A DNA stretch of 64,000 bases from Kitasatospora paranensis (GCF_039544005.1 NZ_BAABKV010000001.1:6014001-6078000); one strand, 5' to 3'; shown: positions 1 through 9,547, numbered from the stretch's first letter. A program made the numbers and translations. Notes: generated by a model not told the origin, from the sequence alone.

Positions 1-736
1 CCTCCGCCAGGTTGTCCTGGGCCGCCTCCCGGGCCTGCCGCACATGCGCCCCGGCGGCCGGAACGTCGCCGGGCAGGGCCCGTTCGGCGGCCCGCAGCAG
101 CAACTGGATGGAGGACAGCCCCTGCGCGAGCGTGTCGTGGATCTCCCGGGCGAGCCGCTCGCGCTCGGCCAGCACCCCCGCCGCGTGGTCGGCCGCGGCC
201 AGCTCCGCCCGGGCCGCGGTCAGCTCGTCGATCAGCCGCCGCCGCTGCTCGCTCTCCCGGTAGAGCGCCTGGTAGCCGAGCACGGTGGCCACCGCCACCG
301 CCGCCCCGATCGCCGGGCCGATCAGGGCGGCCGGCGCCGGCGCCCCCTCGTGCAGGCAGAAGCCCGCCGCCGCGGCGAGGGCGGTGGCGGCGACCGCGGC
401 CAGGCCGGCCCGGCGCGGCAGCAGGTGGAGCTGGAGGAAGTACAGCGGGAAGGCCAGCCACACGCCGTCCCGGGTGGCCGCGACCAGCAGCAGCCAGGCC
501 GCGCCCAGCGCGGCCAGCCACAGCGCGGTGGCGAGCCGGCGGCGGCCGACGCGCGGCAGCAGCGGCCCGGCCGCGTACACGGCGGCGGTCAGCGCGGCCG
601 CCGCCGTCACCCGGGCGGCGCCGGGCTCCTCACCGGCCAGTGCCCGCGCGGCGGCCAGCGCCAGCAGCCCGGCGATCAGCAGGTGCAGACAGCGGGCGAC
701 GACGCGCAGGGCCGGGGTGGGGGCAGGCGGATTCAT
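1..736 (-). CDS. NarL-family sensor histidine kinase (partial, C-terminus outside window)
   Basis: This is a membrane sensor kinase of a two-component system; only the N-terminal 245 residues or so are in the window. The start is the ATG at 736-734, preceded on the minus strand by a GGAGG-like stretch. The first ~150 residues are strongly hydrophobic, with several membrane segments rich in Ala and Leu. They are followed by a linker with charged residues and a HisKA_3 dimerisation motif, LAREIHDTLAQGL. The phospho-accepting His is about residue 200. The HATPase domain would lie beyond base 1. It is divergent from an FtsX-like ABC exporter, an arrangement in which such kinases (with a LuxR-type regulator) often control the transporter. 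The family call rests on the HisKA_3 motif; the signal sensed is unknown. Confidence 0.85.
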   Translation of the reverse strand, partial: MNPPAPTPALRVVARCLHLLIAGLLALAAARALAGEEPGAARVTAAAALTAAVYAAGPLLPRVGRRRLATALWLAALGAAWLLLVAATRDGVWLAFPLYFLQLHLLPRRAGLAAVAATALAAAAGFCLHEGAPAPAALIGPAIGAAVAVATVLGYQALYRESEQRRRLIDELTAARAELAAADHAAGVLAERERLAREIHDTLAQGLSSIQLLLRAAERALPGDVPAAGAHVRQAREAAQDNLAE

Positions 737-920
737 GGTCCTCCCACGGTACCGGGAGGGCCCGGCGGGCCGATCAATCAAAAGGTTGAATCCTGGGCCC
801 TCCCTTCGATTCCCGGGGATCGAACCGCGGCGTGATGTGCATCCGAAAGCCGATCGCCAGAGTTGATCCCGGGACCGCCGGGCCGCCGACGGACCGCCGA
901 GCAAGAGGGAGCGCACCGCT
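737..920. promoter_or_regulatory. Divergent intergenic region between kinase and ABC exporter
   Basis: This 184-base gap separates the divergent kinase and ABC permease genes and must hold both promoters. The stretch around 772-800 is locally AT-richer than its surroundings. A possible ribosome binding site, AAGAGGGAG, lies about ten bases before the permease GTG at 921. I do not see a convincing operator. Confidence 0.4.
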
Positions 921-1996
921 GTGTTCGTCGCCTGGAGAGACCTGAGGTTCGCCAAGGGGAGGTTCGCCCTGATGGGGACGGTGGTCGCGTTGATCACCGT
1001 GCTGGTCGGCCTGCTGTCCGGCCTGACCGCCGGCCTGGCCCGGGGAACACCTCCGCCGTCACCGGCCTGCCCGCCGACCACGTGGTGTTCGCCGCACCGT
1101 CGGACGGGCAGAAGCTCTCCTTCGGCGACTCCACGCTGCCCGAGAGCGCGTGGCGTCAGTGGGCCGGGGTGCCCGGGGTCACCACCGCCGACCCGCTCGG
1201 CATCAGCACCGGCCGGGCCGGCGCCGGCGACCGGACGGCCGCCGTCTCCGCCTTCGGCGTCACCCCGGGCTCCGCCCTCGCCCCGGCCCCCGTCCGCGAC
1301 GGCGGCGCGGTGCTGTCGGCCGCCGCCGCCGACGCCCTCGCGGCCGGCCCCGGCGACCGGATCACCCTGGCCGGGCAGCAGGTGGCGGTCACCGCCGTCG
1401 CCGGGGACGCCGCCTTCAACCACACCCCGGTGGTGTGGACGAGCCTCGCCGACTGGCAGCGGATGGCCCCGGCCACCGGCCGGCCGGGCGTGCGGGCCAC
1501 CGTGATCGCGCTGACCACCCGCCCCGGGGCGGACCTGCGGGCCGCCGACGCCCGGCTCGGCACCCGGACGGTGACCCGGGCGGACGCGCTCGACGCGATC
1601 GGCGCCTACACCTCCGAGAACGGCTCGCTGCAGCTGATGCGCGGCTTCCTGTTCGCCATCTCCGCCCTGGTGGTCGGCGCCTTCTTCACCGTCTGGACGA
1701 TCCAGCGCAGCGGGGACGTCGCCGTGCTCAAGGCCCTCGGCGCGTCCACCCGCTACCTGCTCAAGGACGCCCTCGGCCAAGCGGTGGTGCTGCTGGTGCT
1801 GGGCACCGCGGCCGGCACCGCGGTCGCCGCCGGGGTCGGCGCGCTGGCCCTGGGCACGGTGCCGTTCGTGCTGGACGCCTCCACCGTCCTCGGGCCCGCC
1901 CTCGTGATGATCGCCCTGGGCGCCGCCGGGGCCGCCCTGTCCGTCCGCCGGATCACCTCCGTCGACCCGCTGACCGCCCTGGGGAGCGCCCGATGA
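921..1996 (+). CDS. FtsX-like ABC transporter permease (apparent frameshift)
   Basis: This is the membrane subunit of a MacB/LolCDE-type ABC exporter. The start is a GTG at 921. The first 40 residues (MFVAWRDLRFAKGRFALMG, then a membrane helix) are in one frame. From about 1046 the protein continues in another frame (NTSAVTGLPADHVVFAAPSD onwards) to a stop at 1994-1996. Adding one base near 1041-1046, in the run CGGGGAAC, gives an uninterrupted protein of about 358 residues with one N-terminal helix, a large extracellular domain and three C-terminal helices (FtsX fold). Its stop overlaps the start of the ATPase gene by two bases, so the two are cotranscribed. The frameshift is probably a sequencing under-call. 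The transported substrate is unknown. Confidence 0.85.
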
Positions 1997-2694
1997 GCCT
2001 CGTCCTGTCCGATGTCACCCTGACCTACCCCGACGGCGACACCCGCCTGACCGCGCTCGACCGGGTCTCCCTCCGGGTGCCGCCCGGGAGCCTGACCGCG
2101 GTGGTCGGCCCCTCCGGCTCCGGCAAGTCCAGCCTGCTCGCGGTCGCCGCCACGCTGATCCGCCCCGACTCCGGCCAGGTGGTCGTGGACGGCACCGACA
2201 CGGCCGGCCTGGCCCCGGCCGCGCTGACCGCGCTGCGCCGCCGCAGCATCGGCATCGTCTTCCAGCAGCCCAACCTGCTGGCCGCGCTGACCGCCGTCGA
2301 ACAGCTCCAGGTGATGGCCCACCTGGACGGCCGGCCGCCGCGCGAGGCCCGCGCCCGCGCGCTCGACCTGCTGGCCGCCGTCGGGCTGTCCGGGCAGGCC
2401 GGCCGCCGGCCCGGGCAGCTGTCCGGCGGCCAGCGCCAGCGCGTCACGATCGCCCGGGCGCTGATGAACGAGCCGCGGGTGCTGCTGGTGGACGAGCCGA
2501 CCAGCGCCCTCGACCACGAGCGCGGCGCCGCGGTGGTCGAGCTGCTCGCCGCGCTCGTACGCGAGCGGGGCACCGCCGCCGTGCTGGTCACCCACGACCG
2601 CTCGCACCTGGCCGTGGCCGACCAGGTGGCCGAGGTCGGCGACGGGCGGCTGCGGGTGGTGACCGCCCAGGTCGCCGCCCCGGCCGCCGGATAG
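1993..2694 (+). CDS. ABC transporter ATP-binding protein (MacB/LolD type)
   Basis: This is the cytoplasmic ATPase partner of the FtsX-like permease. The 233-residue protein has a Walker A motif GPSGSGKS at residues 39-46, a Q-loop around residue 91, the signature LSGGQ at 143-147, and a Walker B with LLVDEPTSALD around residues 164-174. Start ATG 1993 overlaps the permease stop in an ATGA junction, which implies translational coupling. The size and the sequence around the signature are those of the lipoprotein/macrolide exporter family (LolD, MacB, YknY). The nearby histidine kinase suggests stress-induced expression, but the substrate cannot be read from sequence. Confidence 0.92.
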   Translation: MSLVLSDVTLTYPDGDTRLTALDRVSLRVPPGSLTAVVGPSGSGKSSLLAVAATLIRPDSGQVVVDGTDTAGLAPAALTALRRRSIGIVFQQPNLLAALTAVEQLQVMAHLDGRPPREARARALDLLAAVGLSGQAGRRPGQLSGGQRQRVTIARALMNEPRVLLVDEPTSALDHERGAAVVELLAALVRERGTAAVLVTHDRSHLAVADQVAEVGDGRLRVVTAQVAAPAAG

Positions 2695-2696
2695 GG

Positions 2697-2708
2697 TTGT
2701 CTGTACAA
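2697..2708 (+). promoter_or_regulatory. Palindromic operator candidate for the phosphonate regulator
   Basis: The palindrome TTGTCTGTACAA starts two bases after the ABC ATPase stop and ends 72 bases before the FAD oxidoreductase start. The identical 12-mer, in opposite orientation, is at 18490-18501 before the fused dioxygenase gene. Its GTCTGTAC core differs at one position from the GT-MTAK-AC consensus of HutC-subfamily GntR regulators. A GntR/UTRA regulator is encoded at 16093. Binding is inferred, not shown. Confidence 0.6.
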
Positions 2709-2780
2709 CTTTCCGGGTCGGTTCATCTCGGGGCCGCCGCCGCGACCCTGGCGGACACCTCGCCGCCCCAGCCTGTCCGC

Positions 2781-3902
2781 ATGAGAGTCATCGTCGTAGG
2801 AGCGGGCGTGCTGGGCACCATGCACGCCTGGCAGGCCGTCGAACGCGGCCACGAGGTCGTCCACCTGGAGCGCGAGAGCGAGGCGCGCGGCGCCTCCGTC
2901 CGCAACTTCGGCCTGGTCTGGGTCGGCGGCCGGGCGGCCGGCGAGGAACTCGCCACCGCGCTGCGCGCCCGCACCCTGTGGGAGCAGATCGGCGCCCGCG
3001 TCCCCGGCCTGTGGTTCCGGCCCGACGGATCGCTCACGGTCGTCCGCACCGAGGCCGAACTCGCCGTCGCCGAACAGGCGCTGAAGCTGCCCGACGCCGC
3101 CGAACGCGGCTACCGGCTGCTGGACGCCGCCGAGACCAGGGCTGCCAACCCGGCCCTGCGCGGGCGCCACCTCGGCGCGCTGCTGTGCGAGCGGGACGCC
3201 GCCGTCGAGCCCCGCCTCGCCCAGCCCGCCCTGCGCGCCGCCCTGGAGGCCACCGGCCGCTACACTTTCCTGCCCGGCCGCGAGGTCCGCGACGTGGTCG
3301 GCGAGCGCGCCGTCCGCGACGACCACGGACAGCTCCACGAGGGCGACCTGGTCGTCCTCTGCACCGGCGCCTGGCTCGGCGGCCTCGTCCGCGAGCTCGC
3401 CCCCGAACTCCCCGTCCGCCGCGTCCGGTTGCAGATGATGCAGACCGACCCGCTCGACGAGCCGCTGACCACCTCGGTCGCCGACGGCGACAGCTTCCGG
3501 TACTACCCGGCCTACGGCGGCACCGCCCTCGACGCCCTGCGCGCGGAGCAGCCGCAGACCGCGGTCGCCGCCGAGCACCGGATGCAGCTGCTGATGGTCC
3601 AGCGCCAGGACGGCGGCCTGACGATCGGTGACACCCACGAGTACGACCAGCCGTTCGGCTTCGACGTCGTCGAGGACCCGTACGAGCACCTCGCCGCCGT
3701 CGCCGAGGAACTGCTCGGCCGGCCGCTGCCGAGGATCCGCCGCCGCTGGGCCGGCGTGTACGCCCAGTGCACCGACACCACCCGCGTCGTCCACCGCGAG
3801 CAGCTGCGCGACGGCGTCTGGTTGGTCACCGGACCGGGCGGGCGCGGCATGACCTGCTCCCCGGCGATCGCCGAGACCACCGCCCACCTCGCCAACCTCT
3901 GA
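2781..3902 (+). CDS. FAD-dependent oxidoreductase of the phosphonate-associated (TIGR03364-like) family
   Basis: This is a flavoprotein amine oxidase of the DAO/glycine-oxidase fold, 373 residues. The N-terminus MRVIVVGAGVLGTMHAW is the Rossmann dinucleotide-binding motif (GxGxxG), so I start at ATG 2781 and not at the in-frame TTG at 2697. A C-terminal GPGGRGMTCSPAIAE segment closes the FAD site as in this superfamily. A phosphonatase-like HAD gene follows 12 bases downstream. Oxidoreductases of this group sit beside phosphonatases in many genomes and have been linked to oxidising (N-alkylated) aminoethylphosphonate to phosphonoacetaldehyde. The family assignment is strong; the exact substrate is inferred. 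A TTGTCTGTACAA palindrome lies upstream. Confidence 0.85.
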   Translation: MRVIVVGAGVLGTMHAWQAVERGHEVVHLERESEARGASVRNFGLVWVGGRAAGEELATALRARTLWEQIGARVPGLWFRPDGSLTVVRTEAELAVAEQALKLPDAAERGYRLLDAAETRAANPALRGRHLGALLCERDAAVEPRLAQPALRAALEATGRYTFLPGREVRDVVGERAVRDDHGQLHEGDLVVLCTGAWLGGLVRELAPELPVRRVRLQMMQTDPLDEPLTTSVADGDSFRYYPAYGGTALDALRAEQPQTAVAAEHRMQLLMVQRQDGGLTIGDTHEYDQPFGFDVVEDPYEHLAAVAEELLGRPLPRIRRRWAGVYAQCTDTTRVVHREQLRDGVWLVTGPGGRGMTCSPAIAETTAHLANL

Positions 3903-3914
3903 GGACCGTTCACC

Positions 3915-4592
3915 ATGAGCACCGACATCCGCCTCGTCGTCCTCGACATGGCCGGCACCACCGTCGCCGACGACGGCCTCGTCGAGCAGGCCTTCCACGC
4001 CGCAGCCCGCACCCTCGGCGTCGAGGACGGCAGCCCCGAGCACGCGGGCATGCTCGCCCACGTCCGCGCCACCATGGGCGAGTCCAAGATTTCCGTCTTC
4101 CGCCACCTGTTCGGCGACGAGGACCACGCCCAGCGGGCCAACCGGGCCTTCGAGCAGGCGTACCACGACCTGGTCGACGCCGGGCACTGCGCCGCGCTGC
4201 CCGGCGCCGAGGAGGCCGTCCGTGAACTGCGCGCGGCCGGCCGCACCGTCGTCCTCACCACCGGCTTCTCCCGGGCCACTCAGGACCGCATCCTGGACGC
4301 GCTGGGCTGGCAGGGTCTCGCCGACCTCACCCTGTGCCCCGCCGAGGCGGGCCGCGGGCGGCCCTTCCCCGACCTGGTGCTCACCGCGCTGCTGCGCACC
4401 GGCACCGAGTCCGTCCGGCAGATCGCGGTGGCCGGCGACACCGGCTACGACATGCTCACCGGCACCCGCTCCGGCGCCCCGGTGGTGGCCGGCGTGCTCA
4501 CCGGTGCGCACGGCGAGGAGCGGCTGCGCGCCGACGGCGCCACCCACGTGCTGGCCTCGGTGGCCGAGCTGCCCGGGCTGCTCGCGGGCTGA
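3915..4592 (+). CDS. Phosphonatase-like HAD hydrolase (phosphonoacetaldehyde hydrolase-like)
   Basis: This HAD-superfamily enzyme (225 residues) probably cleaves the C-P bond of phosphonoacetaldehyde to acetaldehyde and phosphate. Motif I is LDMAGTTVADDG with nucleophile Asp11 and the Ala-Gly-Thr-Thr typical of phosphonatase. The cap region has RATMGESK, placing Lys58 where PhnX has its Schiff-base lysine (MGLLK in Bacillus PhnX). Motif II TTGFSR, the GRPFPD loop and motif IV GDTGYDMLTGTRSG also follow PhnX. It starts 12 bases after the FAD oxidoreductase, with GAGGA as ribosome binding site, so the oxidase would make the aldehyde and this enzyme would split it. It could also be another HAD phosphatase, but the conserved Lys argues for PhnX chemistry. 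Confidence 0.85.
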   Translation: MSTDIRLVVLDMAGTTVADDGLVEQAFHAAARTLGVEDGSPEHAGMLAHVRATMGESKISVFRHLFGDEDHAQRANRAFEQAYHDLVDAGHCAALPGAEEAVRELRAAGRTVVLTTGFSRATQDRILDALGWQGLADLTLCPAEAGRGRPFPDLVLTALLRTGTESVRQIAVAGDTGYDMLTGTRSGAPVVAGVLTGAHGEERLRADGATHVLASVAELPGLLAG

Positions 4593-4716
4593 GCCGGCCG
4601 GCCGCGATCGGCCATGCGGGGGCGCCGCCGGGCCCTGCCAGCGCGGCGCTCCCCGCCACCGGACGGCTCGGCCTAGCCTGACGGCGGCCCGTCCGGACGG
4701 AGCGAGAGGGAGTGCC

Positions 4717-5916
4717 GTGACGCCGCGTACCCGGTACCTGGTCGTGTGCCTGCTGACGGCGCTCGCCGCCTGCGGTACGCCGCCGCGGCCGGCGGGCGGG
4801 CCGACGCCCGCGGCCGCGCCCTCCCCGGCGGCCGCCCCGTCCGCCACCACCACCCAGGGATCGGCCGTGCCCCCGATCACCCCGCCCGCCGCCGCTTCGC
4901 CGACCCCTGCCCCGACCGCGGCGCAGCTGGCCGGGCGCCGGATCGTCTACTCCTACCCCGGCCCCGTGCCGCCCCAGGACCTGCTGGACGCCGTCCGGGA
5001 GGGGCGGGCCGGCGGCGTGATCTTCTTCAGCGACAACACCATCGACCCGGCCGCGTTCGCCGCTGCCGTCCGGCAGTTGCGCCAGGCCCAGCAGCAGAGC
5101 CCCGTCCGGTGGCCGCTGCTGCTGATGACCGACCAGGAGGGCGGCCGGGTGCGCCGGCTGAGCGGCGCGCCCGAACTGTCGGCCCGGCAGGTCTCCGAGG
5201 CCGCCGACCCCGTCCGGGCCGCCGCCGAGGCAGGGGCCGGCGCCGGACGCAACCTCGCCGCCGCCGGACTCAACGTCAACCTCGCCCCGGTGCTGGACGT
5301 CTACGCGGCCCCCGGCAACTTCATCGACGCCAAGCAGCGCTCGTTCGGGAAGGACCCGGGGGACGTCGGGATGCTGACCGCCGCGTTCACCGCGGCCCAG
5401 CACCGGGAGGGCGTCGCGGGCACCGTCAAGCACTTCCCGGGGCTCGGTACCGCGCCGGCCGGCGCCAACACCGACGAGGGTCCGGTCACGCTCGCCGACC
5501 CGCTCACGGAGCTGCGCGAGGTCGGCGAGGCGCCCTACCCGGCGGCCATCGCCGCCGGGGCCGGGCTGGTGATGCTCTCCTGGGCGGTCTACCCGGCGCT
5601 GGACGCCGAACGGCCCGCCGGGCTCTCGCCCACCGTCGTGCAGCAGGAGCTGCGCGGCAGGATCGGGTTCACCGGTGTCACCGTCTCCGACGCACTGGAG
5701 GCGGGCTCGCTGGCCGCCTTCGGCGGGACGGGGCAGCGGGCCGTCGCGGCGGCGGCCGCCGGCGTGGACCTCCTGCTCTGCTCGGGCCGCGACACCGCCC
5801 AGGGCCTGCGCGCCGCCGAGGCCCTCGCCGACGCGCTGGCCGACGGCACCCTGGCCCGTGACGGCTTCACCGCCGCGGTCGACCGGATCGACGCCCTCCG
5901 GGCCGGCCTGCGCTGA
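4717..5916 (+). CDS. Glycoside hydrolase family 3 lipoprotein (NagZ-like)
   Basis: This is a secreted lipoprotein of 399 residues related to beta-N-acetylhexosaminidase NagZ. GTG 4717 is chosen because a type II signal peptide follows directly (lipobox LAAC at residues 16-19), then a Pro/Ala/Thr-rich linker of about 50 residues. The catalytic barrel has TDQEGGRVRRL, KHFPGLGTA and a VTVSDALEAG segment carrying the expected nucleophile Asp. The Asp-His pair that NagZ uses as acid/base, in the loop after KHFPGHG, is not evident: here the sequence is NTDEGPV. So it may act on a different glycoside or use another acid/base. It is followed by a convergent gene with a hairpin between them. Confidence 0.85.
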   Translation: MTPRTRYLVVCLLTALAACGTPPRPAGGPTPAAAPSPAAAPSATTTQGSAVPPITPPAAASPTPAPTAAQLAGRRIVYSYPGPVPPQDLLDAVREGRAGGVIFFSDNTIDPAAFAAAVRQLRQAQQQSPVRWPLLLMTDQEGGRVRRLSGAPELSARQVSEAADPVRAAAEAGAGAGRNLAAAGLNVNLAPVLDVYAAPGNFIDAKQRSFGKDPGDVGMLTAAFTAAQHREGVAGTVKHFPGLGTAPAGANTDEGPVTLADPLTELREVGEAPYPAAIAAGAGLVMLSWAVYPALDAERPAGLSPTVVQQELRGRIGFTGVTVSDALEAGSLAAFGGTGQRAVAAAAAGVDLLLCSGRDTAQGLRAAEALADALADGTLARDGFTAAVDRIDALRAGLR

Positions 5917-5928
5917 CCGTCGGTCACC

Positions 5929-5952
5929 CCGGCGGCCGGCGCAGGCCGCCGG
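5929..5952. terminator. Bidirectional hairpin between convergent genes
   Basis: The inverted repeat CCGGCGGCC (5929-5937) and GGCCGCCGG (5944-5952), with a 6-base loop, lies between the GH3 stop (5916) and the phospholipase stop (5954). There is no U-tract, which is usual for actinobacterial terminators. Confidence 0.6.
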
Positions 5953-5953
5953 C

Positions 5954-7911
5954 TCAGTGCGCGGTGCCCGCGTACCGCTGGAGGAACCGGGTGCCCGTCC
6001 CCGCCGTCACGACCACGTCGTAGCGGCCGGCCGCGTCCAGCGGCCAGGTCACCGACGTCCGCCCGCCCGGGCCGACCCAGAGAGTCTGCGCGGTGCCCGC
6101 GTAGTCGTTCGGCACCAGCGTGAAGGAGACCTCGGTGCGGCCGTCGTTGGCGAGCTGGAGGGTGACGCCCTGGGCCGTGAGGGACGCCGTCACGGACGGC
6201 ACGGCCACGTCGTCCTGCCCGGCGCGGACGACCGTCCCGGCGAAGCGGCGCACGAACCCGTCCGGGCCGTGCACCGAGAAGTCGTACCGGCCGTCGGTCG
6301 CCGAGGCGTCCCAGACGTACGTCGACGCGGCACCGGGGGCCACCGTGAACGGCGTGCCGGCGAAGGCGTACACGATGTTCGGGTAGACGGCGAACGGGAA
6401 GGCCACCGCGCCCGCCTCGGCCATCGTGCAGGTGACCCGGCCGGTGGTGCGGTCCACGGCCACGTCCGCCCACGGCCGGTACGGCAGCGGGCGGTGCGGC
6501 CGGCCACCGGACTCCTGGACGGGCATCGCCTGGGTGCCCGTCGCCGGGAGCTGTACCGCCGGCAGCGAGGCCCCGGCGTCCGCCTTCGCCATCAGCGCCA
6601 CGGTGTCCGGCAGTTGCGGCACCGACCAGTCCGGCGCGGTGAAGTCCAGGCAGCTGGTCAGGTCGCCGCAGACGGCCCGCCGCCATGCCGAGATGTTGGG
6701 CTCCTGCACCCCCGTCACCAGCTCCAGGAAGCGCAGCACCGAGGTGTGGTCGAACACCTGCGAGTTCACCCAGCCGCCGCGCGACCACGGCGAGGCGACC
6801 CAGAGCGGCACCCGGTTGCCCAGGCCGATCGCCCGGCCCTGGGTGTACTCCTCGGCCGTCCCCGGCTCCGGCGTGGGCGGCGGCACGTGGTCGAAGTAGC
6901 CGTCGTTCTCGTCGTACATCACCAGGAACACGGTGTGCTGCCAGACCGCCGGGTTGGCCGTCAGCGAGCGGAGCGCCGTGTCCACCCAGTGCGCACCGTA
7001 GTCCGGGCTGGCGCTGGGGTGTTCGCAGAACAGGTAGGGCGCGACCAGCCAGGACACGGTGGGCAGCGTGCCGTCCTGGCAGTGCTGGTCGAACGCGGTG
7101 AGGTCGAACTTCGTCATCGCGTTGACGTACCGCGGGTCGGTCGCCGGGAAGGCGTGGAACTGCTTGAAGTACGAGAGGGCGTTGTCGTCGTAGTCGCCCG
7201 TCCGGTCGTCCTTGCTCGGGTTGTGGTAGACCCGCCAGCTCACCCCGGCGGCCTGCAGCCGCTCGGCGTAGGTCGTCCAGTCCGCCACCGGGTTGTCGGT
7301 GACCGGGGTGTTGTCGATCCACGGGCCGGTGGTGCCGTCCCGGCCGGGGCCGGCGGTGCCCGTCCACAGGTACAGCCGGTTCGGGTCGGTGGGGCCGGCC
7401 ATCGAGCAGTAGTAGGCGTCGCAGAGCGTGAACGCGTCGGCCAGCGCGTACTGGTAGGGGATGTCCGCGCGGGTGAAGTAGCCCATCGCGCGCTCGCCCT
7501 TGGCGGCGATCCACTTGTTCATCGCGCCGCCGTTGATCGCCTGGTGCCCGGTGGCCCAGTCGTGGGCCAGGCCCCCGGCGTTCTGCGCGTTGTACTTCGA
7601 GGTGTCCATCCGGTACGGCAGCATCACGCCGCCGTCGCTGCGCCCGGCGTCCGGCTGGCGGAACACGTCGGTGCCGTCGGGGAACTGCAGCGCCTGCCGG
7701 TCGCCGAAGCCCCGGACACCGTTCAGGGTGCCGAAGTAGTGGTCGAAGGAGCGGTTCTCCTGCATCAGGATCACCACGTGCTTCACGTCGGCGATCGACC
7801 CGGCGGCGCCGGTGGCGGCCCGGGCGGCGGCCGCGGGCAGGCCGACGGCGGCGGCCGCGCCGGCCGCGGCGGTGGCGCCGACGAAACCGCGGCGGCTGAG
7901 CTGGGGGTCAT
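5954..7911 (-). CDS. Tat-exported phospholipase C / phosphoesterase family protein (apparent frameshift near start)
   Basis: This secreted phosphoesterase of about 652 residues belongs to the non-haemolytic phospholipase C / acid phosphatase AcpA family. The mature region begins KHVVILMQENRSFDHYFGTL, the family's N-terminal metal-binding motif, and later has YDENDGYFDHVPPP. Two C-terminal DUF756-like beta domains are present (about residues 420-650). The N-terminus carries a Tat signal (QLSRRGFVGATAAA). ATG 7911 has a GAGAGG ribosome binding site but is one base out of frame with the signal peptide; adding a C to the C5 run at 7904-7908 joins them. Such enzymes release head groups such as phosphocholine from lipids. 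The neighbouring phosphonate genes raise the possibility of phosphonolipid substrates, which is speculative. Confidence 0.85.
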
Positions 7912-7922
7912 GGCACTGCCTC

Positions 7923-9327
7923 TCAGAGGGTGAAGGTGGCGACGGCGGCGGCGGTGTCGCTCGGCCAGCCGTTGCCGGCGGCGTTCGGCTCGGCCAGGGG
8001 CCAGCCGGTGGCGAGGGTGTGCGCCTCCGCCAGGGCGAGCGGCCCCGCGAACTGGACCTGGTCGATCCGGTCCTGCGGCTCCGGCTTGCTGCCGCGCACC
8101 GCCCTGGTCGGCGACCAGGTGGCGCCGGGCGAGACCACCGGGTCGGGGTGCGCGCGGCGGTAGGCGTCGGTCAGCCCGGCGCCCTGGAGGGCCACCGTCA
8201 CCGGCCAGGCGAGCGCGGGCCGGCCCCGGCCCCCGTCCAGTCGAGGTGCGAGGGGAGGCCAGGTCGGCGGCGAGCACCACCGGCACCCCGGTGGCGATGT
8301 CGGCCTGTACGGCGGCGGCCAGCGCCCTGGCCTGCTGCCCGCGGGTGGACGCCGTCTCGGCCGCCGCCACGGCGGCCGCGCTCTGCCCGTCCTGGACGGC
8401 GTACGGCCCGTAGCCGCTCTCGTCCAGGTGCGCGGCCCAGAAGCGGACGGAGCGGCCGCCGGGCAGCTGCAGGGTGGCCGCGGCGGCGGGCAGCGCGGTG
8501 GTGGGCGTGGTGACGGCGGTCAGCGGGTACCGGCTGAGGATGCCGACGCTGCCCGCGCTCTGGTAGGCGTACCAGCCGAGCGCGGTGGCGAGGTTCTGCG
8601 CGGCGCTGCCGGCGGTCTCCTGGAGGGCGAGGACGTCCAGCCCCTGGGTGAGCACGGCCCGCAGCTGCTTCTCGACGGCGTCCGTGAAGGCGGCCCCGGC
8701 GTTGGCCAGGTTCCAGGTGGCGGCTTTGAGGGCGATCGGCCCGGCCGGGTCGCGGACGGGGACCTGCACGGTCACCGTGTCGACGGCGCCGGACGGGTCC
8801 TTGACGCCCACGGTGACCACGGCGGGGTGCGCCTGGGCGGCGGGCGCGGTGCCGCTCACGGTCCCGTCGGCCGCCACCGACAGCCAGGCGTCACCGGAGA
8901 CCTTCCGGTACGCGGGGGTGCCGGTGCCCTTGACCCACAGCCCGCCGAGCTTCACCGAGACGGCCGCGCCGGGCGCCACGGCCGTGGCCGTCAGCGCGTC
9001 CACGGCGCTGTGCGGACGCGGCGCGGCCGGCTTGGGGCGGAACGAGAACGGTGCCGTCTGCGCGAGGATCCCGTAGCCGTCCTTGGCCAGCAGGTAGGCG
9101 GTGTACGGCCCGCCGGTCAGCGCGGAGGTGTCCAGCTGGACGTCGCCGCTGCCGCCGGGGGTGTACTTCCACAGCAGCGAGGAGCCGGTGCCGGGCTGCC
9201 GCGTCCCGTCGTAGATGCCCACCCAGTTCTTCGGGTCGGGCGCGGAGGTCGACCAGTGGAAGGTGAGCTTGTCGCCCTCGGTCGGACTGCTGGGAGTACT
9301 GAGGACGAGGGATGATCCGGTCGCCAC
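7923..9327 (-). CDS. Endonuclease/exonuclease/phosphatase-family protein with Ig-like N-terminal domains (two apparent frameshifts)
   Basis: The N-terminal part (from GTG 9327, ATGSSLVLSTPSSPTEGDK) resembles a beta-sandwich found in secreted calcineurin and EEP proteins (WVGIYDG). A bacterial Ig/cadherin-like segment (AVDALTATAVAPGAAVSVKLGG) follows. The C-terminal half is an EEP domain: ATWNLANAG, LDVLALQET, the HLD motif in WAAHLDESG, and a terminal TDAYRRAHPDP followed by RIDQVQF. Two single-base additions, near 8256 (in the run read as CCTCCCCTCG on the minus strand) and near 8220-8236, are needed to join the parts, giving about 468 residues. No signal peptide is visible from this start; ATG 9393 in the same frame is an alternative. 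It sits 11 bases upstream of the phospholipase gene, so the two may share an operon. Substrate unknown. Confidence 0.75.
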
Positions 9328-9547
9328 AGATGGTCCTGTCCGCCGCCGCAACCAGTCGGCAGCTGAGTCGAGTTGGCTGAACAACTCGACCATTCACCCG
9401 GTCGGCGGCGGATTCGCCGTGAACGGCGTGTGACGGACCGTCGGGAGCTCGGCCAAATCGCCGTGTCCCGCAGCCCTGTCGGTCCGGGCCGGTAGGGTCC
9501 GACCCGCCCGCGCCGACGGATGCGCGTTCAGAGACGGGGGGACAGCA

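Noticed and set aside
2697..2780. TTG start at 2697 for the FAD oxidoreductase
   Set aside because: The upstream extension lacks conservation to any flavoprotein and coincides with the palindromic operator; ATG 2781 is followed at once by the FAD-binding motif.
2025..4880. Minus-strand open frame of 951 codons across the ABC ATPase, FAD oxidase and HAD genes
   Set aside because: It is antisense to three clearly assigned genes and has no family motif.
5589..7514. 641-codon minus-strand frame overlapping the phospholipase gene
   Set aside because: It is in another frame of the same strand, made of Arg/Gly/Pro-rich text; the true frame has the ENRSFDHYFG motif and a Tat signal.
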